Origin: Spirogloea muscicola
Taxonomy: Eukaryota; Streptophyta; Zygnematophyceae; Spirogloeales; Spirogloeaceae
Assembly: GCA_009602725.1 (NCBI GenBank)
Contig: WELB01000034.1
Location: 71,270-105,913, forward strand
Direction of reading: 5' to 3'
DNA: 34,644 nt
A program made the position numbers and the translations under genes. The notes under the pieces are model-generated. The model did no database searches and was not told where the DNA came from. It saw only the letters and a list, made by a program, of their open reading frames with translations. How positions within the stretch are numbered: the first letter of the stretch is position 1; each line of letters begins with the position of its first letter. This document shows, piece after piece, positions 22,863 to 33,596 of the stretch.

Positions 22863-22936
22863 TCAAAATAAGGTGCTGAACGGAAAAACTACACAGTTTT
22901 TCCCCAGCTCAGGAAGACCACCTGGTGGTGGAAATG

Positions 22937-22994
22937 GGGAGAGGAACTCTTCCGGCAGAGGGGGACGGCTGTGATCGGCCAGCCCAGATGAAAA
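22937..22994 (-). repeat. Dispersed hairpin repeat, copy E
   Basis: The minus strand reads GGGCTGGCCGATCACAGCC and then GTCCCCC, so the hairpin core is conserved while the flanks have diverged. Confidence 0.65.
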
Positions 22995-23460
22995 GATGGG
23001 GTAAGGCAGGACAAGGCACGGCAAGGCTATCTATGTGATATGTCGGCTTTATGTATTCATTGACAGCTAACTGTTTGTGTTTCAGTAAGATGGGGAAGCA
23101 GGCTGTAGCTTGACCAGACTCGGCTGGTGTGCTGCGCCTCCAGACTGCTGGTTGCGAGAGGTGTCTGCTGCGACGTAGAGGAAGCGACAGCCGCAGGCGC
23201 CGTGGCATGCCCAGCTTGTGGTGCCGGCAGCGCCAGCGCCCAGCAAGCGGGGCTGTCGCAGGCGCTCACCGTCAAGCGATTCGGCGCCACTGAGCTTTGA
23301 CGGTCTACTGGGCGTGGGTGCCCACAAACCCAGATTGGGATGTGTGCAAGCACCGAGGCTCACAATCTGCTGGCGGCTCGGAGTGCCGCTGACGTCCAGT
23401 GAGCCCAGTGCCGCAGGACACGCCGACCCATTGAAGGCCGTGGCCTACGGAGGGCAAGAG

Positions 23461-24072
23461 ATGGCAAAGGAGAAGCAGGAGGGAGAGGAGGAGGAGAAGA
23501 GGGAGGAGCAGAAGGAGGACGAGGAGGAGGAGGAGGAGGAGGAGAGAGATTGTGATGGTGGCGAGGAAGTGGTCTGCCTGCGGTCGCAGCAGCGCTTTGC
23601 GGCGCCCGGAGAGCCGACGTGCGTCGCCTGCGGCCGCTTCGGCGCCTACATCTGCAACCAGGTGCTGCTGCTGGCGCTCTTACCCAACGGCGTCAGGATA
23701 ACAAGTAAAGTAAGGTCAGGGCATGTCATAAGCTATCAAAGCAAAGTGGAACTATTAAGTCGTAGCTCTGCCTGGGCTGCCGCTGGTCTGGCGCTGGCGC
23801 TGGCGCTGGTTTCGGCGCGCTAGCGCAGCCTTGCCTTATTCACGGAGCCCTGTACGTGTGGCGGCAGAGCACTTAGACGGGCTGGGCCCCACAAGTCTTG
23901 ACAAATGGAAGCCTGGATTGTCGGGCCGGGTCAGACGGAGGTTGACGTGTGCAGCCTCGAGTGCAAGGCTGAGCACCTAGCTGATGTGGCAGCCCCGACA
24001 GTGGAGGTAGCCAAGAGGTCACCTGGTGCCAACATTGGCCATCATCTCCCACTTGCTGTGTTTCACTCTTAG
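23461..24072 (+). CDS. Small HIT-type zinc-finger protein (DDX59/RH41-like finger)
   Basis: Two exons, 23461-23661 and 23935-24072 (TAG), joined in phase 0 by a GT-AG intron, give 112 aa. An acidic, Glu-rich N-terminus begins MAKEKQEGEEEEKREEQ. It is followed by CLRSQQRFAAPGEPTC and a finger with CVACGRFGAYIC and DVCSLECKAEHL. The Cys/His spacing and wording match the HIT finger at the N-terminus of DDX59 and plant RH41 DEAD-box helicases, including the ALPGEP-type lead-in. No DEAD motifs (Q-motif, GSGKT, SAT) were found downstream before the minus-strand gene. So this is either a stand-alone finger, a truncated helicase gene, or the helicase exons escaped me. A donor-like GTAGCC inside exon 2 (after 24006) would allow further exons. 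The ATG was chosen because it is the first in frame and lies near the family start. Confidence 0.65.
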
Positions 24073-26049
24073 CGTGGAACACATCGATAGGCTCTTGGTG
24101 GTATTGCACATGTGGGCCTGATGTGGAGGCTGGGTCAAGCATGCAAGCGAGCGAGTGAGCTTTTTCACTCGCTGCGCTCGCCGGCTCGTTACAATCTGCA
24201 AGTTTGCAGGAGCGCTAGAGGATACTTGAATGCTTAACTGCCGCTGCAGCAACTGAAGGGCAGGGGTCTACTGCTCTTCTGTTGTTGGGCAACTGAGTTG
24301 CTGGCGCAAGCTTTTGACTCAAGCTTGAGATCCCTCTGTTGGCCACAATGCAGTGCGCTGGGCCGACTGTGGGCCCGATCGTTGTGGCTGGCCCTGGCGA
24401 GGAGCCGCTGCAGCTGGCTGCTACTGCCGGTGCTTGGCCTAGGCGGGCTTCTAAGTGCCAACGGATCGGAAATGCGTCAGCAGCTCCAGGCGACTGGTGT
24501 GTATCGTGATGACCGACCTGCTGTGGGCGAGCTCTCTTGTGTGCAACTTCTGCTTGACCTGCTTCTGCCATCCTGCTGAGTGAAGTGAGGTCTGCCATTG
24601 GCCTGGCCACGTTGCGGATGACTCCACCGCCCCAGCCGCTTTTAAGGTGCTGAAATACCAAAGCCCTCACGCATTCAAAATCTCGAATCGAGTGCGAAAA
24701 TTTGAATTCGCAACCCTCGTGTTTCAGAATGCTGAAACCCAATAATGTGCACTGGCTCTGGCTTCCGTGGCCTGGCAATTGCTTACCACTGCGTGCCGAC
24801 ATCATCATCATGATAGTTCTTATTATTAACGTAATGATTTGTACATAGAAAATGCGCTGTTTGAAGCCATGAGCTTTTGTGTCACAATTTGTCACAATGT
24901 CATCGCCAGTGGCAAGGAGCTGGACAAGCAGAGGCTCGTTGTGCCTGCTATTGACCTATTTGCTGGCTGCCATCAGATCGTGCAAGTGGAGGCTCAAAAT
25001 GTAAAGCACAGAAACATCTCGTCTAATGTGACAGCTTTAGAGAAGATGAAGCAAACTGCACGGTATGAATATTGCTACCTGCTGCAACGAGCCTATCAAT
25101 CTATTGCTCATATGACCTGTGTATCTCTTAGAGCAACTACGCCTGCTTGTAAAAGCAAGCTCTGAGCCGCGCATGTGTTTTTAATGCACGCTCAGGTCGA
25201 CGCTTGATGCTGATGCTGCTTGCTATTGTGCAGCTTACTGAGTCTTCCTGTGGTTGATTTGACCATTTGTCCACTGTGGTCCTCAAAGCTGCAGACCACC
25301 AACTGTGAATGTGCGGTGCACAGTTTGCGGCAGCAGGGCTGGGCTGGCACAGTGCATCCAATGCTCATCTAATTATTGCAGCAGGTTCATGCAGAAGCTG
25401 TAGTAACAAGAAGAGGACCATCTTGACGTACATGCTCGACTCTCGACCATGACCACTATTCAACACAAGTAGTGCCTATTACGTAGTCTCAATTCCACCC
25501 ACTCCGAGCTGCCAGCTGATTGGGTGGAACGTTGCTTGTGCTTCTTGGATGCTGCAGGGCAGGCCACCTCCATACGCACGTGCTAGCATCTGAGTCACAT
25601 GGCCACCTGTATTCTTATAAACTTGGCTGCCAGGTGGGTCGGCTTGCTGGAGTTTCTTTGGCAAGACAGCCCACAAATGAGCTCTAGCCTAACAGTGGCC
25701 AAAATCCACTTAGGAAAGTCCTCTGTGGAGTCTGTCTCATGTAATGCTCATTGCAAACAAGTGGGTTTGCCATCAGCAGCAAGAAATCCTCTTAAAGCCA
25801 CTGCATCGACGGCATTGATACGCCTTACTGGCTGCATTGGACTCTTGAAGTGATTGGGTAAGGACTAGTTTGGGTCTGCTTAAGCTGGGCGGATGACTGC
25901 AGGTGAAATGCTGCAAAGCGGGCTGCCCGATAACGACCATCTACCAATTAAAGGGCTGTCACCACTGCTGGAGCAAGACACACAGCAATCACTACAACAG
26001 CACAAGTGGTCGCTGGTCTGCCTGCATACACCATAAGTGGCTCAATTAC
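24073..26049. other. Region without a confident gene
   Basis: No exon chain could be supported here. Minus-strand fragments with plausible splice sites occur (near 24895-24957, LLVQLLATGDDIVTNC; near 25250-25340), and may be 3' exons of the unidentified minus-strand gene at 26050-27128. A GC-rich block at about 24330-24560 is open on both strands but resembles no family. Confidence 0.4.
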
Positions 26050-27128
26050 CGCCCACAATTCACATCTTATAAGTTTAGCGAGCATTTTCTTGCAACACGC
26101 AAGACTTTCCTACAGGTCAGTCCATGTTTGTGGTTGCCAGGCCTGGTTGAATGATAGGACGGTTGACCGCAGCATTTGGCTATCCTCCCAGGAATGCGCT
26201 GGGCCTCAAGCAACTCACAAATGCAATTGCATGTGATGACCACTTTGAGTGGTAAGTGTTGCCACATTGCCAAGTCAAAGGACCACAACGTTTACTGGGC
26301 ACATTTGTTATGCTTACCCATAAGAGCTTGGGGCGTTGCATCTTCACAGTTTCTTGTAGGCACGTTTCATAGAACTCTGCGACTGAAGTAGCATCAGTCA
26401 TTGGCATTAAGATGGTTGCAAGGTTCTGACTGCAGTGTGGCCCCTGAATTGTACCTATATCTTGCCCAAGGGTTTCTGCAGGCATCGGATGAAATGCATG
26501 CATGCGGACGTTGACAACAGTGGCCTCCTCGCGACAGCTGATGTGAAACTATGGGATAGTATCAGCCACTTCTTGTTTTAACTAGCTCAGTATGCAAGAC
26601 GTCTTCTGCAGCACTGTTGTACTTGCGTCAAACTTTGTAAGCTCTTGACAATCGTCATCCACAATATCACCTCACTTTCAGTGCACAATATCTTCACCCC
26701 AATGTCCAGCTTCTTGTGAGAACTTGGCAGTACAAACTTTCTTGATGAAGCACAGACCTCAAGTTCACTGATGAATGACCACATGCCTCACATGGACTAA
26801 GCTTGTGGAAGTCTACTGCAGAGAAGCACAAATGAGGCAAAAGTTGCCTGCCCACTACCTGTCTGCCAAACCTCTGGGCTGAATTTGGGGCACGAGAGTA
26901 GACAGCTGCTGCAGCAAATCACTCGACAACCTGACAGTCACACCACCACCTCGCCTACGGTAGGCAATGTCTTAATAGTGGATCTTGACAGCAAGTTACT
27001 TTATGCTTGGTGACTGGAGTGCGACACAGGTATAAATGCAACCCTTGGCACCGAGCTGATGTTCTACGAAGAAAGCATTCTGTCAACAGGATTAGCTCAG
27101 ATGCGATGCACTGATGAGCAGCGGCCCA
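26050..27128 (-). CDS. Unidentified protein, several internal exons of a helical protein
   Basis: Minus-strand exons join without phase conflict: 27128-27052, 26930-26859, 26796-26698, 26537-26318 and 26109-26050. All have AG acceptors and GT donors. Encoded pieces include ASELILLTECFLRRTSAR, LSSDLLQQLSTLVPQIQPRG, SSVNLRSVLHQESLYCQVL, EEATVVNVRMHAFHPMPAE and MTDATSVAEFYETCLQE, then CKKMLAKLIRCELWA. The composition and Leu spacing suggest an alpha-helical, perhaps HEAT-like, protein. I do not recognise the family, and neither the start nor the stop is located. Exons may extend left toward 24200 and right toward 27300. Short exons and moderate GC make chance a real alternative for individual pieces, but five compatible phases in a row support a gene. 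Confidence 0.42.
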
Positions 27129-27542
27129 CTTGCAAGAAAAGTGGTTGAGTGTAGCAAGCACAAAAGCTCACCATCAATTACACAACAACGCAAACAAGCA
27201 TTCATACGACTGTAGCAACTGGAAGTTTTTTTGCCAAAAATTTCCCATTTTTGCCAGAGTGGTATTCTACAAGATGCTCTTGCAAGCATGTGGAGGTGAG
27301 ACCAGTGGCGGAGACCTGGACTGGAGAGGCGGCAGAGAGTGGGAAGAACGAGGGCTAAGGAGGGGGGAGGGTGGCCAGCCACATGCTCTCATAAATCCAA
27401 TAACAAATGGAGGGTGGACAGGTGGAGAAGAACGAAGCATTGTATGGCGATGGTGGTCACAAGGGCAGGAGGTCTGGGATGAGAGTGGGTACGCTGAAGG
27501 TCTATGCCAAATGCGAGCCAGTGGCGCTCAAGCGCTCAGCGC
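27129..27542. other. Spacer between CAO and the unidentified minus-strand gene
   Basis: Likely holds the CAO 3' UTR and the 5' region of the gene at 26050-27128. Open frames on both strands (for example a Gly/Arg-rich frame at 27290-27440) look compositional; no recognisable product. Confidence 0.5.
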
Positions 27543-29885
27543 TCAGCTGGCGGCGCCGAGCGGGCTGCCTGCGACCTCGCCTTGGGACGGTGACTCGATC
27601 GCCTTTCGCCACCGTCGGTAACTCAAGCCCAGTTTGTCGTAGCCCACGGGGTGGTTCCACACGTTGGCTCCCCGCACCATGCGGTCCTGCTGGCCCAGGA
27701 CTAGTCTCAAGTCCTCGGCAAGAACCTGCAAGTGTGGCATATGTGCAGGTGAGACACACTGGCCTCCCAACTTCTCAAGACATGTCCTTGACGATAAGGT
27801 GTCGCAGGTTCACCTGTGACGGCTAGATTCAGTCTTGGCAAGTGTGCCCATTGCATTCCTTAAAGGCAAAAGTAAGATTCGGACATTCCAACACAGGATT
27901 GCAGATGACGCAGAACTTGATTCGATGACACAATTGCATCTTGTATGCAACTGCCAAGTGCGTTCACGCTAAAGGTATGCAATGACTGATCAAAGCTGGG
28001 CAAACCAGTCTGGCAAAGCAGTACCTGGTTGGCGAGGTGCTGCCAAAGGTGGTCAATGAAGGGAATGTATTTTGCCCAGCTAGCAAAATCAAGGCCCATG
28101 CGGTAGAGGAGGCGGGTTTTGCCCCGCGATGACGGCATGCAGACGTGCAGTTGGTGGAGGTGCTTGGCACACTCGGCGGCGCTCTTGCCCTCCAGCTTTC
28201 CAGGCTTGGACAGCCCAATCGTTGACAGCACGACACATGGGGGCCGGAACTCCATGTCTATTGGGTACGGATCCCATGCGCCCTGCATTGCAGCCGCCGC
28301 CGCTGTCTTGAAGCGAACAAGGCTGCAACACCGTTGCCGCAACGAGCACAACTAGAGTCAGCTCAGTGATTGACAACTCTTACATAGCAGCACACCATCA
28401 ATGGCCGGTCTGGCCACCATGAGGATCTACCGCAGGAGCAAACACATTGAGTCAATGTATGTTGTTGGAATGTATGCGCCATACTTATATCGTTGCCAAA
28501 CCCGTGTGCTTGCGAACCAATGGCATGTGTGAAACATTCAAGACAGCAGCCCAAGCCAACCTTGGGATGGCCCAGCCCTTGGCAAACGTGGTGGTGTGCG
28601 TGAATGGCGCGTGCGCAAGGTCAAGAAGGTTCTCCACTAGCAGGCCGTGCTCCACCGGCAACTCTAGTACAATCTGCAGCACCCACCGAGCCGCTCACAT
28701 GGTGCTCGTTAAGACCCCGCCTCCGTTCTGGAGAATGGCATGGCTACCTGGTAGGGTGCTGACAGGCCGGACAGAAAATGACAAGACAGAGTTGCGGCGC
28801 CCGGAGGAGATAGTAAGGGCGTTGTCAGTGGCAAGCTCGGAAGGTCACCTCAGCATGGATTGTGTATTCGTCTGGTGGATTGAGGCATGGCAGCTTCTCG
28901 CTGGCCTGGCCGACACCGGGCCAGATCCACACCAAGCCGTCCTGCTCGACACACGGCATTGCCTTGACGCTCGCAGTGCTCTGCCGTGTGGAAGGCATCT
29001 TCTCGCACTGGCCGCTCACGGAGTACTCCCAGCCTGGACGCAAGCCCGGCTTGCTAAGACCTCAGAACGTAGCAGAGGTACAGAAGCCATATTCCCCCAA
29101 CTTCGGCTGAGCCTCCATTGACATTGAGCTATCCTAGCCTTGGCTGCTCCCCAGCTCCTTGATCCATGGATGCAGGTACTGACGGCAGGAAGCTGGGCAT
29201 TGCATTGCTGTAACAGCCAAGTGAAGGCTGCAAGAGCATCCCAGAGGCAGGAGCAGCAGGGACACTGACCATGGTAAGGGCACTGGACGCGGCCGTCCAC
29301 GACCGCGCCAAGGGAGAGCGGGCAGGCTCGGTGCGCGCACTCGTCCTGGATGCACCCCGGCGAGCCGTCGGCGCCTCGGAAGAGCACCCACGGCTCCTCA
29401 AAGCATTCAAACGGTATCTGCTGGGGCAGGCGAGAGTGACTCGCCGATGATAAGGAGCAGAGCTGGCTGCCAGTGCTCACGGCAGCTTCAGCATTGCAGC
29501 TGGCTACATCGAACCCCAACCAGAGGCAAGCTCGGTCAACACCACTGAAGCTGCCACGGCTCGCTTGACGATGGTGGCAGCCATCAGTGGCAGCTGAAGA
29601 TGGTGGCGGCAAACTCACCAAGGTCTTGTCGTCGAGTTGCCGGGAGAAGGCGGCGGGGAACCAGAAGTTCTTGAGCTCCGCCGGGTAGGGCTGCACGGGC
29701 CCCGACACGTCCAGGGACCCCACCCTGGACGGCGCGGCGAGCCGCGCGGTGCTGCTGCTGGGAGACGCCGCCGCCGGCTCCTCTGGAGCCAGCACCGCAG
29801 CGCTGCCGGCGGCGGCTGGCGCCGCGCTANGCTCTGCCGGTTTCTTACCGGCATCTCGCCGACAGCTGACCTCCCTGCGTCTCAC
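27543..29885 (-). CDS. CAO: Chlorophyllide a oxygenase
   Basis: Rieske-type monooxygenase of the chloroplast that converts chlorophyllide a to chlorophyllide b. Secure exons: ..-29619, 29417-29270, 29033-28849, 28673-28561, 28322-28025 and 27725-27543 (TGA), all in compatible phases. The first contains [18 protein letters not shown]. The second has [11 protein letters not shown] and the Rieske motif [16 protein letters not shown] (CxH and CxxH). The fourth has [20 protein letters not shown], with the Asp/His/His mononuclear iron ligands. The fifth has [20 protein letters not shown] and the last [16 protein letters not shown]. The catalytic domain is complete. The N-terminus is unresolved: only about 90 in-frame codons precede the catalytic part, an N sits at 29830, and a good donor (GTAAGA) follows an ATGCCG near 29850. 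Confidence 0.96.
29830..29830. other. Ambiguous base in the CAO N-terminal exon
   Basis: A single N lies in GC-rich sequence at the start of CAO, 20 bp from a likely splice donor. It may stand for one unresolved base or for a collapsed gap. Confidence 0.9.
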
Positions 29886-30016
29886 TACCCGCTCTCCCCG
29901 TTGTCACGTGTATAGCTCATGTGTTGCTTTTGTTTAGTGTCGGCCAGCGTGAGCCACCTTGCCTTCCCCTGCATCCTGCTTCGTCGTGCTGCGGCAGCTG
30001 CGGCGGCGGCTGCGGC

Positions 30017-30072
30017 GGCGGCGACGGCGGCGGCGACGGCGGCGGCGACGGCGGCGGCGACGGCGGCGGCGG
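30017..30072. repeat. 12-bp GC minisatellite (CGGCGACGGCGG)n
   Basis: About four head-to-tail copies of CGGCGACGGCGG follow a GCGGC-rich stretch upstream of CAO. The repeat reads as poly-Ala or Arg/Gly in plus frames and is not evidence for a gene. Confidence 0.85.
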
Positions 30073-30623
30073 GAAGTTGGCTCAGGAGACGGCAGCCATG
30101 GCCGCCGTCGCGGGGAGGGGACGAAAAGCGCACCGCTTCTCACATTCTGGCTCAGACCCGAGCTTCCCCCCCACCCGGGGTGCCACGTCACCGGCTGGCC
30201 GGATTGCCGAGCGCCAGGGTGGCCGCCCGCGCGTGCCACAGCGGCTCCGCAGTGGCTGGGGCAACCCCCCTGGATCTCCACGACCAATCCGCAACCGGGA
30301 TCGCCGCCACGCGCCGGCCGCGCGCCCGCCACGGTGGCGCGCCGGCCCGGGCCTCCTGATTGGCCGCGGATCCCGCGCAAGGCCGCCGCCTGGGCGCCGC
30401 GTGGCGCCGTGCCTTGGCCACTCAGTCCCGGGCCGCACCACGGCCGTCCGATGCGCATGTGCCGGGCGCGTCTGAACGGGCCCCCTGGACTAGGTGGGCC
30501 CTGTTCACACGCGTCACACGTGTTCCTTACTACAGTACTAGATCAGGAACCCATGACCTACTGGTCCCCCACTACCATTTATAACTACCATACATTGGAC
30601 GAGCTTCCTCTACTGGAGGCCAC

Positions 30624-30712
30624 ATTGAGCACGCAGTGGCCACTTTGGTCGTTACTTCTCCGGGCTGGCCACTCACAGCCATCGCCGTCTAGTGAGACAG
30701 TCTTTCTCTGCT
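30624..30712 (+). repeat. Dispersed hairpin repeat, copy G with shared upstream segment
   Basis: GGGCTGGCCACTCACAGCC followed by ATCGCC at about 30661-30686. The preceding TGAGCACGCAGTGGCCACTT (about 30627-30646) also resembles 15775-15794, so the homology between repeat regions extends beyond the hairpin. Confidence 0.65.
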
Positions 30713-30771
30713 TGTGTCGCTGTAAATTATCGCGCTTTTCTGGCCCATTTCAAAATTTCCTGAATCCGATT

Positions 30772-30825
30772 CTGGGCTGACCAATCACAGCCATCGTCCC
30801 TCTACTGAAAAAGTCTCTCTCTTCA
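30772..30825 (+). repeat. Dispersed hairpin repeat, copy H
   Basis: GGGCTGACCAATCACAGCC followed by ATCGTCCCTCTACTGAAAA. It lies about 110 bp after copy G in the same orientation. Confidence 0.65.
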
Positions 30826-31670
30826 CTGGAGGGCATGTGGTGGAGCCTAGGCAGCATCGCTGCAGCACAAAGGTCAGCTTCTCTGGGAGGAACATGGGCC
30901 GACTACAGACTAGCTGAAAGACCCCAAGACATGAGGAGCAATGCTTCAGTTGACATCACAATACGAGCTAGATGCAGCTGGTACTCAGCCGCATCTACGG
31001 TCAGGGGCAGTGTAAGTGCCAATATTAGGATCTATTTGAGGTACTGTGGGCTTCGGCTAGCTGGATTAGCAGATCAGCAGCCTTTGCCGCAAGTGGGTCA
31101 CAAGTGACATTCCCCGCTCTCCATTGTGCGGCGTGCAAGGCCAAAGATATGAAGAATTACAAGTGCTTAAGTACAGGATAGTCACAGTAGGTTGGATCCG
31201 TCGATTGCTGATACAGATACCTTCTCTACTGCGACGACATCAGTATGGAGTCTGTTGCAATCCTGCGTTTACGTTTTAATCTTTTGGGGGTATTCTTGCA
31301 AGCCATCAAGCAATTTCCCATTGCTGAGGCTTCTCAGAATCAAGATCAGGCGAAGTGCTTATATACAGGGCTGGCTTCTTTGCTAAATCACTGGGGCTCA
31401 TGATCAAAATTATCTGGCAATTATTGGCTGCTGCAACAAAGTTCAGCTTCACCAGGGTCAGGATCTCCGTATTCTGCCTCTGAGAAATTTAATCACATAA
31501 CCATGAACAACGTGACGGGGCCATGGGCCACGCGTATCTTCACGTAGTTACTAGTGGTGGCAGCGAGGCCACTGTCTTCTGGAGCTTATGGCATAGCCTG
31601 ACTGCATGCTTAGACAGACTTAGAATGCTACTCACGCCTTATTTCACAACCCCATACAGCACAGCGTCCA

Positions 31671-33596
31671 TCACATTACCACGCACTTGGGCTGGATTCT
31701 GTGATGCCTACGTTGCTTCGAAGTGGACTGCGTAGTGCCGTTGCCCTTCGAAGGCTTGTTCTCTGGCAACGGGATTTCGCTTTCTGTAGTTTTCGACTGC
31801 ACACAGGTGCTGCAAGAGCTTAATGAGCACAACAGAAAGTGACCTGAACCATGTGGTATTTGGTAGTACAACATATCATTGCTCAAGCCTCTGAGAATGG
31901 TCAGGCACTCGGCACCTACTTGAGCTGCAATGACGTCCTCTTCCTTCAAGTCACTTGCTTCGGACCAAGAAGGTCGCCCCCCAAGCTTCGTGAGTGTGGG
32001 CTGCTTAGGTGGTTGTTCCTGGCGCCTTCCAAGCTGAGTGACCATAGGCGGCTTGATTGGTTGCTCCCGTCGCCTGCCAAGCTCAGTGATGACCAGCTGC
32101 TTGGGCGGCTGCCTAGTTGATTGCTCCTGTTTCAGGGCTCCTGTAGGTGAAGCAGTCTTCATCTCGCATGTAATCAAGTGTGTCAAGGAGATTGTCGTCA
32201 GCTTTTTGCAGCCACATTTGGGATTCGTAGGCAACTTCAATACCTGCTTCAAAGTATGCGCGTCATGACCAGCCTACTACTTGTACTGGTGGTGACTTGC
32301 ATGTGTACCTATAGTAATGCTAGTGTTTATAGCCCTGAGATTATGATGTAGGCTAAAGTTCGCATGTCAAGCTTTAGAGAGTGCACCTGCAGGCTGGCAA
32401 GCCTCTTTTCCAGGTATGCGACACGATCTAGGACGGTGCTTGCTCTGCCACTCTTCACCTCGGTGGCCAGCTCACCACTGTTGTGCAAGGTCTTTCTGTC
32501 GACAATGTTGGGTGTCGGGGGCCCAGAAATAGGAAAGTCCAAAGGGGAAGACGGACTTGCAGCAGCCGCCAGAGCAGCAAGCTGCATGCAAAAGAGCACC
32601 CATCTCAAATGCCATCAACCGCCTCACGTCAGTACGACCCTTTCAGTCGCCTAGGACAGCACCACCAAGACTATCGACTTCCTCATAACTTCAAACTTCA
32701 GTGATTGGCTGACTGGTGGAGGAGACTTGGAGTGCAAGCATCGTCATGCCTGCACTTGCTGCAGATACATACCTGGACCTCAAGAGCTGCAACTCGCGCA
32801 AGCAGAGGAGTTGTTGGCGTTGGCGGGGCGCTCATAGCCCGCTGCTCAGCAACACTCCTTGCATCACCTGCAGTGGCCTGCTCTGAAGCAACTGGGGTTG
32901 ATGGAGGGGAATGGGGTTCGCCATCCTTGAATTCTGCAGCCTGCCGCTTGCGGTTGCCTGTCAAGACCTTGAGGCCAGGTACACTTTCTGAGACTCTCTG
33001 CTCGGCCTCCTTGGCCTCCTTCTCTGCGTGCTCTACCTTCTCGACCAACTTCACGCGCAGCCCTGTGCCGCTGCTGGCCTGTTGCTCTCCCTCTTGCTTT
33101 CGGTCAACCTGCTCCTCGGATCCTCGCTCGCGGGACCACAGTCCTGGGACAATATGCGAGACCTTCTCCTTGACATGCTCAGCCGTGGTGACCAGCTTGT
33201 CCTTCGCTTGCTCAGCCTTCTCGACCAGCTTATCCTTCGCTTGCTCAGCTTTCTCGAAAATGAGCTTCTTTGGACCATGCTGGCCTTGTCTTTGCCCCTC
33301 TGCACCGTCGGTCCTTGTACCGCCTAGAATGACTATCTCATCTTCATGCGGCCCTTGTGTGCCTCGGGATCCTAGAATGACGACCTCGTCTTTCTTCAGC
33401 CCGTGCGCCTTGCTGTCAGAGTTGCTGTTCTGTGTGGTATTTGCTGGAGTTGTTGGCTCACGAGCCCCTGATAGCCCTTGTCGGCGGCTACTAGCTCCAA
33501 GAAAGCGGGCCACACATCCTGGCTTCCTGCCTTTTGCAACACTATCTCTCACTACTGGAGGTTGGGTCTCGGCACCTGCACGAGCTTGCTGTCGTC
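31671..33596 (-). CDS. Unrecognised protein with LEA-like 11-mers and two further repeat sets
   Basis: Three phase-0-compatible minus-strand exons: 33596-32773, 32581-32387 and 32243 to about 31671 (stop; part of the last may be intron). The first exon has a duplicated KDEVVILG/EDEIVILG unit, then EKAEQAKDKLV twice and TTAEHVKEKV. This is the 11-residue periodicity of group 3 LEA proteins, linked with dehydration tolerance. It continues with a Lys/Glu helix (KLVEKVEHAEKEAKEAEQRV) and ends LLARVAALEVQ. The second exon has GPPTPNIVDRKTL and VLDRVAYLEKRLASLQ. The third has three copies of a basic unit like QPPKQLVITELGRRREQ. A further 5' exon likely lies at about 33760-33945; the start codon was not located. 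LEA assignment covers only one segment, and the whole protein is not a known LEA protein to me. Confidence 0.55.

Larger units (their letters stand above)
21654..23460. other. Repeat-rich, transposon-like intergenic region
   Basis: No host gene recognised in 1.8 kb. The region contains nested inverted repeats (22047-22434), several copies of a GGGCTGGC..GCCAGCCC palindrome family, a 34-codon coding relic at 22561-22662, a full dispersed repeat at 22788-22862 and an inverted copy at 22937-22994. From about 23100 to 23460 GC rises, which fits the 5' region of the HIT-finger gene. Density of repeats and relics suggests old non-autonomous element insertions. Confidence 0.6.
29886..31670. other. 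GC-rich 5' region and repeat-bearing spacer
   Basis: The first 600 bp are extremely GC-rich and probably contain the CAO promoter and 5' leader. A plus-strand frame from ATG 30098 (MAAVAGRGRKAHRFSHSG, ending 30475) is open but Arg/Pro/Gly-rich with no family signature. From 30480 GC falls sharply; two dispersed repeats lie at 30659-30712 and 30772-30825. Beyond that to 31670 I see nothing I can name. Confidence 0.5.

Noticed and set aside
24215-24895. 226-aa minus-strand open frame
   Set aside because: Mixed composition, no recognisable domain, and parts look intronic. At most a small segment may belong to the unidentified upstream gene.
25250-25360. Possible DEAD-box Q-motif (LRQQGWAGTVHP) downstream of the HIT finger on the plus strand
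   Set aside because: The Pro-Thr-Pro and Gln-Met core is absent, no GSGKT or DEAD motif follows, and the minus strand is equally open with its own splice sites.
29921-30475. 184-aa plus-strand frame upstream of CAO
   Set aside because: Its start is in the minisatellite and its composition is Arg/Pro/Gly-rich without any motif; more likely CAO 5' DNA.
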